From: Jannaschia formosa
GTDB lineage: Bacteria > Pseudomonadota > Alphaproteobacteria > Rhodobacterales > Rhodobacteraceae
Direction: 5' to 3'
DNA length: 64,000 nucleotides
Assembly (NCBI RefSeq): GCF_003340555.1
Contig: NZ_QPLJ01000001.1
Span: 310,001 to 374,000, forward strand
Shown here piece by piece: positions 48,342 to 55,206 of the stretch. A program made the position numbers and the translations under genes. How positions within the stretch are numbered: position 1 is the first letter of the stretch; each line of letters begins with the position of its first letter. The notes below the pieces were generated by a model, which searched no databases, was not told the origin of the DNA, and saw nothing but the letters and a program-made list of their open reading frames with translations.

Positions 48342-49442
48342 TCAGTTGGGGATCTCGCCCTCGATGCCCTCGACGTAGAAGTCCATCGTGGCGAGCTGGC
48401 TGTCCTCGGCGACCTGACCCTCCTCCAGGAAGACGGTGCCGTCCTGCTTGTTGATCGGGCCGGTGAAGGGGTGGTACTCGCCCGCGGTGATCGCCGCGAT
48501 CATCGCCTCGGCCTCGGCCTTCACCTCGGCGGGGACCGCCTCGGTGATCTCGCCGATCACGACCTCGCCCTCGGGCATCCCGCCCCAGCTGGCGGTCTGC
48601 TCATAGGTGCCGTCCATCAGCGCGCCGACGCGCTTGATGTAGTAGGGCGACCACTCGTCGATGATCGACGCGATCCGCGGAGTCGGCTTGAACGCTGCCA
48701 TGTCCGAGGCCTGCCCGAAGGTGTAGATCATCGGGTCGCCCTCGCCGCGATTGGCGTTGGCCTCCTGCGCGGCGGCCTGCGGCGCGGTCGAGTCGGTGTG
48801 CTGCAGGATCACGTCGACGCCCTGGTCGATCATGGCGCGCGCGGCGTCGGCCTCCTTGGCGGGGTCGAACCAGGTGTAGGCCCAGGTCACGACCATCTCG
48901 ACGTCGGGGTTCACCTTCTTGGCATGCAGGTAGGAGCTGTTGATGCCCTGGATCACCTCGGGAATCGGGAAGGAGCCGATATAGCCGATCTTGTTGGTCT
49001 CGGTCATGTGCCCGGCGATGGTGCCGATCACGGCGCGGCCCTCGTAGAAGCGCGCGTCATAGGTCGAGACGTTCGGATGATCGCGCTTGTAGCCGGTGGC
49101 GTGCTCGAACTTCACGTCCGGGAACTTCTCGGCGACGTTGTTGGTCGCATCCATGTAGCCGAAGGACGTGGTGAAGATGATGTCCGCGCCCTGCAGCGCC
49201 ATCTGGGTGATGACGCGCTCGGCATCGGCACCCTCGGGGACGCTTTCCTGGTAGATGGTCTCGACCCGGTCGCCGAAATGCTCCTCCAGGGCGAGGCGGC
49301 CTTCGTTGTGCTGGAACGTCCAGCCGCCGTCGCCGATCGGCCCGACATAGATGAAGCCGACCTTCAGCGGGTCGTCCTGCGCGGCTGCCGCGCCGGCGAG
49401 GCCCAGGGTCAGCGCCCCGGCCAGAATGGTAGTGAGTCTCAT
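48342..49442 (-). CDS. BMP-family ABC transporter substrate-binding protein
   Basis: A 366-residue periplasmic binding protein of the Bmp/PnrA nucleoside-binding family: signal peptide MRLTTILAGALTLGLAGAAAAQ, then KVGFIYVGPIGDGGWTFQHN, ITQMALQGADIIFTTSFGYM and IGYIGSFPIPEVIQGINSS. Related proteins bind purine nucleosides. It is the last gene of the operon that begins with xdhA; its ATG overlaps the ion-channel stop. Taken with xdhABC, a purine nucleoside or base is the likely ligand. Confidence 0.93.
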   Translation of the reverse strand: MRLTTILAGALTLGLAGAAAAQDDPLKVGFIYVGPIGDGGWTFQHNEGRLALEEHFGDRVETIYQESVPEGADAERVITQMALQGADIIFTTSFGYMDATNNVAEKFPDVKFEHATGYKRDHPNVSTYDARFYEGRAVIGTIAGHMTETNKIGYIGSFPIPEVIQGINSSYLHAKKVNPDVEMVVTWAYTWFDPAKEADAARAMIDQGVDVILQHTDSTAPQAAAQEANANRGEGDPMIYTFGQASDMAAFKPTPRIASIIDEWSPYYIKRVGALMDGTYEQTASWGGMPEGEVVIGEITEAVPAEVKAEAEAMIAAITAGEYHPFTGPINKQDGTVFLEEGQVAEDSQLATMDFYVEGIEGEIPN

Positions 49443-50179
49443 CCGTGATCTCCCCTCGGATTCTCGTTATCGCTCTGAAACTCCGACAGGAGCGCGGCCG
49501 TGACAAGCCCCGCCGGAACCGCCACCACGCCGAGCCCCACCAGAAGGATGCAGGCGGTGAATATCTGCCCGCCGGTGGTGACGGGATAGACGTCGCCATA
49601 GCCCACCGTCGTCAACGTGGCGATCGCCCACCAGAGCGCGTGCGGAATCGAGGCGAAGGCCTCGGGCTGCGCGGCGTTCTCGAAATGGTAGATCCCCACC
49701 GCCGACAGGTAGGCCATGCAGAGCGACAGGAAGCCGAACACGGCAAGATCGCCCCGGCAGGAAGCCAGCGCCCGCACCAGCCGCGCCAGCGAGCGGTCGG
49801 CGCGGAACATCTTGAGCAGGCGCAGCAGCCGCAGAAGCCGCAGCACCCGCAGCGCCGCCCAGTCCGGCGCCAGCAGCAGAAGCCCCGGCAGGATCGCCAG
49901 CAGGTCGACGAGCCCCCAGAAGGACAGGGCGTAGCGCAAGGGCCGCTCCGCCGCCCAGAGGCGGGCCAGGTATTCGACCGTGAACACCGCGAGGATGACG
50001 ATCTCGGCCAGCGACAGCCCGCGGGCCGCCCAGCGCGGCAGGTCCGGCACCGTCTCGACGGCGATGATCAGGGCCGAAGCGAAGATCAGCCCCGACAGCG
50101 CCAGCCCGAAGGCGCGCCCGGCCGGGCCTTCCCCGTCGAGGAGGTCGCGCAGCGCCGCCCTGGTGTCAGCTCGACGCAT
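49439..50179 (-). CDS. Voltage-gated-type potassium channel (ion transporter family)
   Basis: A 246-residue six-helix channel subunit. Segments S1-S3 span about 25-105; S4 is a typical voltage sensor with Arg at every third place (RVLRLLRLLRLLKMF, 111-125); the pore has the K+ selectivity filter TVGYGD (191-196) followed by S6 (about 207-230). It is embedded in the xdh/BMP transporter operon, overlapping the permease upstream by 14 bases and the binding protein downstream by four. There is no good Shine-Dalgarno before 50179; a GTG at 50218 is an alternative start. Confidence 0.9.
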   Translation of the reverse strand: MRRADTRAALRDLLDGEGPAGRAFGLALSGLIFASALIIAVETVPDLPRWAARGLSLAEIVILAVFTVEYLARLWAAERPLRYALSFWGLVDLLAILPGLLLLAPDWAALRVLRLLRLLRLLKMFRADRSLARLVRALASCRGDLAVFGFLSLCMAYLSAVGIYHFENAAQPEAFASIPHALWWAIATLTTVGYGDVYPVTTGGQIFTACILLVGLGVVAVPAGLVTAALLSEFQSDNENPRGDHG

Positions 50180-51092
50180 GGAAGGAGCGGCCCAGATCGG
50201 CCGGGGCGCCCCCGCCACGCCCCCGGCGCGAGATCAGCACCAGCACGAGGATGGTAACGAGATAGGGCGCCGCGCTCAGTAGCTCGACCGGGATGCGCGC
50301 CCCCGCCGTCTGGAGGTTCAGCTGCAGCACCGTGATCCCGCCGAAGAGATAGGCGCCAAGCAGCACCCTCTCGGGCTTCCAGGAGGCAAAGACGACCAGC
50401 GCCAGCGCAATCCAGCCCGCGCCCGCCGTCATGCCCTCGGTCCATTGCGGCACCCGGACGAGCGACAGGTAGGCCCCGCCCAGCCCCGCGCAGGCCCCGC
50501 CGAAGGCGATGGCCAGCAGGCGGACGCGCACGACGTGGTAGCCCAGCGCGTGGGCGGCGTTATGGCTCTCGCCCACGGCGCGCAGGATCAGGCCCGCGCG
50601 GGTGAAGCGGAGGAAGGCCCAGGTCGCGGCGACCAGCGCGAGCGAGACATAGACCATCGGATCGTGCCCGAAGAGGACCCGGCCGAAGAAGGGCAGGTCC
50701 GAGAGCGGCCCGAAGTCGAGCCGGGCGAGGCCGTCGACCTTCATCTGCGCGTAGCTCTGGCCCAGCAGGCTTGCCAGGCCCAGCCCGAACAGCGTCAGGG
50801 CGAGGCCGGTGGCGACCTGGTTCGACAGCAGGATCTGCGTCAGAACTCCGAACAGAAGCGCCATCACCGCGCCGCCGACGATGGCCGCCCCGAAGCCGAG
50901 CCAGACCGAGGAGCTTTCGACGGCGGCGATGAAGCCGATCGCCGCGCCCATGATCATCATCCCCTCGACGCCGAGGTTCAGCACCCCCGCCTTCTCGACC
51001 ACAAGCTCGCCCAGCGCGGCGAGCAGGATCGGCGTCGCGGCGACCATGAGGGAGGCGATGAGCAGCGTGGGGGAGATGGAGGTCAGGTCCAT
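50166..51092 (-). CDS. BMP-type ABC transporter permease (second)
   Basis: A 308-residue inner-membrane permease of the BPD_transp_2 family, with eight or more hydrophobic segments and the central ALGYHVVRVRLLAIAFGGAC loop, which contacts the ATPase. GMMIMGAAIGF and FGLGLASLLGQSYAQMK are typical of nucleoside permeases of this group. Pairs with the permease at 51695. Overlaps the small membrane gene upstream by ten bases. Confidence 0.93.
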   Translation of the reverse strand: MDLTSISPTLLIASLMVAATPILLAALGELVVEKAGVLNLGVEGMMIMGAAIGFIAAVESSSVWLGFGAAIVGGAVMALLFGVLTQILLSNQVATGLALTLFGLGLASLLGQSYAQMKVDGLARLDFGPLSDLPFFGRVLFGHDPMVYVSLALVAATWAFLRFTRAGLILRAVGESHNAAHALGYHVVRVRLLAIAFGGACAGLGGAYLSLVRVPQWTEGMTAGAGWIALALVVFASWKPERVLLGAYLFGGITVLQLNLQTAGARIPVELLSAAPYLVTILVLVLISRRGRGGGAPADLGRSFHASS

Positions 51093-51349
51093 GGCGTCGC
51101 TCCGATCAGGAAGATGAGGGCGGTCGCGCCGCAGAGACCCGGTGCCAGCCCCATGCCATCCGGTCCGAGGAACGGCCGCGCCATCAGCCAGCCCGCGATC
51201 CCGAAGACGAGGCCGGTGCCGACCACGATGGCGAGGGCGAAGATCGGTCGCGACAGCCCCGCCGCGAGGTCGGGCGCGACGAAGGCCAGCAACGCAGCGA
51301 CCAGTGCCCCGATGAGGGTGGCGACCCCGAAGGCCCGCGCCCCGCTCAC
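51083..51349 (-). CDS. Small three-helix membrane protein in the transporter operon
   Basis: An 88-residue protein opening with GTG at 51349, preceded by GGAGG at a seven-base spacing. Three hydrophobic segments: FGVATLIGALVAALLAFVA, PIFALAIVVGTGLVFGIAGW and APGLCGATALIFLIGA. No family recognised. Overlaps the next permease by ten bases, so it is co-translated. The upstream part of the longer open frame (to 51427) is not needed. Confidence 0.65.
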   Translation of the reverse strand: MSGARAFGVATLIGALVAALLAFVAPDLAAGLSRPIFALAIVVGTGLVFGIAGWLMARPFLGPDGMGLAPGLCGATALIFLIGATPWT

Positions 51350-51404
51350 TCCGAAGCCTCCAGCACGGTCGCGCCCAAGGCGGGCCGGCGGGGAGGGAGG
51401 GCCT

Positions 51405-51698
51405 TCAGCTCCACGCTCCGCTCCCATGCCAGGTCACGAGGCAATGCACGCAGATGACGGCGAAGCCGAGCCCCATGCCGAACACCATGCGCCCCAGCAT
51501 CGCCCGGGAGGGGCGGTGGCGTGCAACCCAGACGCGGGCGCGGGGCGCCACCAGGACCAGGGCGGCGAGCCCCAGCGCGACGGCCAGATGCGCCGCGACG
51601 AAGGCCAACCCGGCCCCTGCCATGGGCCCGTGGGCCATCGCGGGCACCATCGCTCCCATCGCCAGCCCCATGGGCCAGGCCATCCGCATGTGGGTCAT
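51405..51698 (-). CDS. Small Met/His-rich membrane protein in the transporter operon
   Basis: A 97-residue protein whose ATG overlaps the stop of the permease by four bases. The start is rich in Met and His (MTHMRMAWPMGLAMGAMVPA, then MAHGPMAG), followed by hydrophobic segments LAFVAAHLAVALGLAALVLV and MVFGMGLGFAVICVHCLV. No family recognised. The Met/His content could bind a soft metal, but there is no other support. Confidence 0.65.
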   Translation of the reverse strand: MTHMRMAWPMGLAMGAMVPAMAHGPMAGAGLAFVAAHLAVALGLAALVLVAPRARVWVARHRPSRAMLGRMVFGMGLGFAVICVHCLVTWHGSGAWS

Positions 51699-52813
51699 TC
51701 CGCCGCCTCCACCACCGGGGACGGCGCGGGCGCGCGCCGATCCCGCCGCTTCACCCGCAGCCGGAAATTCGTCATCACGTCCACCGCCAGCAGGAAGAAC
51801 AGCAGCATCCCCTGGAAGGCGCTGATCGCCGAGGCGGGAAGCCCGAGATTGGTCGCCGCCGCGTCGCCCCCGACATAAGTCAGCGCCATCAGCAGACCGG
51901 CCAGCAGGATGCCCACCGGGTTCAGCCGCCCGAGGAAGGCCACGATGATCGCGGTGAAGCCATACCCGCTCGCGAAGTCGATGCTGATCTGCCCCGCCGG
52001 ACCGGTCACCTCGAACAGCCCCGCCATCCCCGCCAGTACGCCCGCCAGGCCCATGCAGAACACGACGAGCCGCGCGGGCCGCACGCCTGCGAAGGCCGCC
52101 GCCCGGGGCGCCGCGCCGGTCAGCTTGATCTGGAAGCCCATCAGGTGCCGCGTCAGCAGGATATGGGCGAAGACCACGGCGATCAGCGCCGCCACCACGC
52201 CCCAATGCGCGCCGGTGCCCGCGATCAGTTCGGGGTTGGCCGAGGCCTCCCACCGACTGAGGTTGCGCGAGCCAGGAAAGCCCGTGGCGTCCGGGTTGCG
52301 CAGCCAGGACACGGCGGCAGAGGCGAGGATGTTCTGGGCCACGTAGACCAGCATCAGCGAGACGAGGATCTCGTTCGTCCCGAAGCGGATGCGCAGGAGG
52401 GCCGGGATCATCGCCCAGGCGAAGCCTCCCAGCGCGCCGCAGACCACCATCAGCGGGAAGATCAGCCGCGTCTCGGCCGGGTAGAAGGCCAGCCCCGCCG
52501 CCGCCCCGCAGAGCGCGCCGACGATGTACTGCCCCTCGGCCCCGATGTTCCAGATGCCCGCCCGGAACCCCAGCGCCAGCCCGACCGCGATCAGGATCAG
52601 CGGCCCCGCCTTCACCAGAAGCTGGCCCCGGAAGTAGAAGGCGAATTCGCCGAAGACCGGGTCCCAGAAGATCGTGCGCATCGCCTCCAGCGGGTCGGTC
52701 CCGAGGAAGGCGAACATGATGCCGCCCGCGACCAGCGTCAGCCCGACCGCGACCAGCGGCGAGGCCCAGGCCCAGACCCGGGACGGCGTCGGGCGGCGTT
52801 CCAGCGCGATCAT
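51695..52813 (-). CDS. BMP-type ABC transporter permease (first)
   Basis: A 372-residue permease of the BPD_transp_2 family with about ten membrane helices; the GAEGQYIVGALCGAAAGLAF region and IRFGTNEILVSLMLVYVAQN match nucleoside/simple-sugar permeases. Its C-terminus ends in a basic stretch and its stop overlaps the Met/His-rich gene. It starts 21 bases after the ATPase gene. Confidence 0.93.
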   Translation of the reverse strand: MIALERRPTPSRVWAWASPLVAVGLTLVAGGIMFAFLGTDPLEAMRTIFWDPVFGEFAFYFRGQLLVKAGPLILIAVGLALGFRAGIWNIGAEGQYIVGALCGAAAGLAFYPAETRLIFPLMVVCGALGGFAWAMIPALLRIRFGTNEILVSLMLVYVAQNILASAAVSWLRNPDATGFPGSRNLSRWEASANPELIAGTGAHWGVVAALIAVVFAHILLTRHLMGFQIKLTGAAPRAAAFAGVRPARLVVFCMGLAGVLAGMAGLFEVTGPAGQISIDFASGYGFTAIIVAFLGRLNPVGILLAGLLMALTYVGGDAAATNLGLPASAISAFQGMLLFFLLAVDVMTNFRLRVKRRDRRAPAPSPVVEAAE

Positions 52814-52834
52814 CGGGCCGCTCCGGGAGCTCTG

Positions 52835-54349
52835 TCAGACATGTGCCACCTCCATGTCATGCGCGCCGCCCAGCATCAGCCCGATGCGCTCCACCGTCAG
52901 GTCCTGGGCAGGCACCGGCGCGCCGAGCCGGCCCTCGTTGAGCGCGGCGAAACGGTCCGAGATCTGCAAGAGCTCCTCGAGGTCCTGCGAGATCACGATC
53001 ACCCCCGCCCCCTGCGCCGCAAGGTCCAGCAGAGCCTGCCGGATCGCGGCGGCGGCGGCAGCATCGACACCCCAGGTCGGCTGGTTGACGACCAGGACCT
53101 TCGGGTCCTGCAGCACCTCGCGCCCGATCACGAATTTCTGGAGGTTCCCCCCCGACAGCGCCCGCGCCGCGACATGGGGTCCGGGCGTGCGCACGTCGAA
53201 CGCGTCGATCACGTCCTGCGCGAAAAGCTTCGCGCGTCCCCAGTCGAGAAACCCGCGCCGCAGCATCCCCTTGCGCGCGGCACCCGTCATGGCGGCGTTC
53301 TCGGTCAGGCTCATGTCCGGGGCGGCGGCATGGCCCAGGCGTTCCTCGGGCGCGGTCAGGAGGCCCGCCTGACGCCGCAACGTCGGTCCCGCGCGCGACA
53401 GGTCCGTCCCGCCCAGCATGACCGTGCCCTTCGCTGACGGCCGCTCCCCGGACAGGGCGCCCAGCAGCTCGTCCTGACCGTTCCCCGCGACGCCGCCGAT
53501 TCCCAGCACCTCGCCCGCGCGCAGAACGAAGCCGATATCGCGCAGCGGCGTGCCGAATTGCGAGGCGGGCGGCAGCGACAGGCCCGTGACCCGCAGCAGC
53601 ACGCCATCGGGCTCCGGCCCGCGGCCCTTGGGCTGGGTCAGCGTCATGCCCACCATGCGCTCGGCCAGCTCGGCGGCGGAGGTCGTGCGCGGGTCGCACT
53701 CGCCCACCACCTTGCCGCCGCGCAGGATCGTCGCCGCGTCGCAGAGCGCGCGGATCTCCTCCAGCTTGTGCGAGATGTAGAGGATCGCGGTCCCCTCCGC
53801 CGAGAGCTTGCGCAGCGTGGAGAAGAGCGTGTCCACCTCCTGCGGGGTCAGGACCGAGGTCGGCTCGTCCATGATCAGAAGGCGCGGGTCCTGCAAAAGG
53901 CAGCGTACGATCTCGACCCGCTGGCGCTCCCCAGCCGATAGGTCGCCCACCCGGCGGCCCGGGTCGAGCGGCAGGCCGTAGGTCCGGCTCACCTCGGAGA
54001 TGCGGCGCGCGAGGTCGCGCAGCGGCGGCGGGTTCTCCATGCCCAGACCCACGTTCTCGGCGACCGACAGCGCCTCGAACAGGCTGAAATGCTGGAAGAC
54101 CATGGCCACGCCCGCAGCCCGCGCCTCGCGCGGCTCGGACGGGGCATAGGAGCGGCCGCCCAGCGTCATGCGGCCGGCATCCGGCCTGACCAGCCCGTAG
54201 ATCGCCTTGACCAGCGTCGACTTGCCCGCGCCGTTCTCGCCCAGCAGGGCGTGCACGCCGCCCTCGGCGACCTGCATCGACACGTCTGAATTGGCGACCA
54301 CGCCGGGATAGGCCTTGGTCAGCCCCTCGATGGTGAGCAGTGCCGTCAC
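52835..54349 (-). CDS. BMP-type ABC transporter ATP-binding protein (two cassettes)
   Basis: A 504-residue duplicated ATPase. Cassette 1: Walker A LLGENGAGKSTLVKAIYG, signature LSAGERQRVEIVRCLLQDPR with LLIMDEPTSVLTP. Cassette 2: degenerate Walker A GVAGNGQDELLGAL, signature LSGGNLQKFVIGREVL and VNQPTWGVD in place of the usual Walker B DEPT. This layout matches simple-sugar/nucleoside importers. Starts with GTG overlapping the xdhC stop (GTGA). Confidence 0.95.
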   Translation of the reverse strand: MTALLTIEGLTKAYPGVVANSDVSMQVAEGGVHALLGENGAGKSTLVKAIYGLVRPDAGRMTLGGRSYAPSEPREARAAGVAMVFQHFSLFEALSVAENVGLGMENPPPLRDLARRISEVSRTYGLPLDPGRRVGDLSAGERQRVEIVRCLLQDPRLLIMDEPTSVLTPQEVDTLFSTLRKLSAEGTAILYISHKLEEIRALCDAATILRGGKVVGECDPRTTSAAELAERMVGMTLTQPKGRGPEPDGVLLRVTGLSLPPASQFGTPLRDIGFVLRAGEVLGIGGVAGNGQDELLGALSGERPSAKGTVMLGGTDLSRAGPTLRRQAGLLTAPEERLGHAAAPDMSLTENAAMTGAARKGMLRRGFLDWGRAKLFAQDVIDAFDVRTPGPHVAARALSGGNLQKFVIGREVLQDPKVLVVNQPTWGVDAAAAAAIRQALLDLAAQGAGVIVISQDLEELLQISDRFAALNEGRLGAPVPAQDLTVERIGLMLGGAHDMEVAHV

Positions 54350-55206
54350 GTGATCCCCTCTCGCGGCCCCGTGGACAGTAGCCGCGCGGCGACGCCGACC
54401 GCAATGGCCTGAGGGTGCTTGCCGAGGGACGGGTCGCCGATCGGGCAGTCGATCCGGGCGATGGCGTCGTCGGAATGCCCCAGATCACGCAGCCGCGCCC
54501 GGAACCGCGCCCATTTCGTCGCCGATCCGATGAGGCCGCAGCCGGCGAATCCGTGGCGCAGCGCGGCATGGCAGAGCGCGAGGTCCACCTCGTGGCTCCA
54601 GGTCAGGATCAGATGCTCCGCATGATCGGGCGCGTGCGCCATCGCGCGCGGCAGGTCGACGGCGGCGAGCGGGGTGACATCCGGCAGCTCGGGCAGCCGG
54701 TCGGGCCGGTCGACGACGGTCACCGACAGGTCCGGCAGCGGGGCGAGCACCCCGGCCAGCGCGCGCCCGACATGGCCCGCGCCCCAGATCCAGACGGCGC
54801 GGGCCGGGGCGGCCGCCTCCTCCCGCACCCAGCCCTCGGCGAAGAGGAACGGGCCGGCCGGACAGGGCCGGTTGCCCTCGACCCGCCGCGTCCAGGGCAG
54901 GTCCGGCACGGCGTCCAGCCTCTCGATCACCAGCGTGACGGCGCCGCCGCAGCACTGGCCCAGCGCGGGACCGAGCGGCATCCGCTCCACCCGCGCGCGG
55001 CCATCGGCCAGCACCTCGCGCGCGAGGGCCAGCGCGCGCCATTCCAGCGCGCCGCCGCCGATGGTCCCGTCGAACCCGTCGCCCCAGACCAGCATCCCGG
55101 TCCCCGCCCCGCGCGGCACCGAGCCGCGCGCCTCGGCCACAAGTACGCGCGCGACCGCGCCATGCGTTGCAAGTGCGGCACTGAGCGCCGCGACGTCCAG
55201 CGTCAC
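54346..55206 (-). CDS. xdhC: Xanthine dehydrogenase accessory protein XdhC
   Basis: Needed to insert sulfurated molybdenum cofactor into xanthine dehydrogenase. The 286-residue protein has an XdhC N-terminal domain (ARVLVAEARGSVPRGAGTGM, and GGGALEWRALALAREVLADG) and a Rossmann domain (VWIWGAGHVGRALAGVLAPL; GCGLIGSATKWARFRARLRD). GTG start at 55206 overlapping the xdhB stop; it overlaps the transporter ATPase in turn. Confidence 0.94.
   Translation of the reverse strand: MTLDVAALSAALATHGAVARVLVAEARGSVPRGAGTGMLVWGDGFDGTIGGGALEWRALALAREVLADGRARVERMPLGPALGQCCGGAVTLVIERLDAVPDLPWTRRVEGNRPCPAGPFLFAEGWVREEAAAPARAVWIWGAGHVGRALAGVLAPLPDLSVTVVDRPDRLPELPDVTPLAAVDLPRAMAHAPDHAEHLILTWSHEVDLALCHAALRHGFAGCGLIGSATKWARFRARLRDLGHSDDAIARIDCPIGDPSLGKHPQAIAVGVAARLLSTGPREGIT

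Noticed and set aside
48324-48345. GATCAGCG triplication as a possible attachment site or iteron
   Set aside because: Only three short copies, part of which is the 3' end of the binding-protein gene; no integrase or replication gene nearby.
51350-51427. Longer N-terminus for the small membrane protein ending at 51083
   Set aside because: The GTG at 51349 has a well-spaced GGAGG and starts directly before the first membrane helix; the extension is Pro/Arg/Gly-rich.
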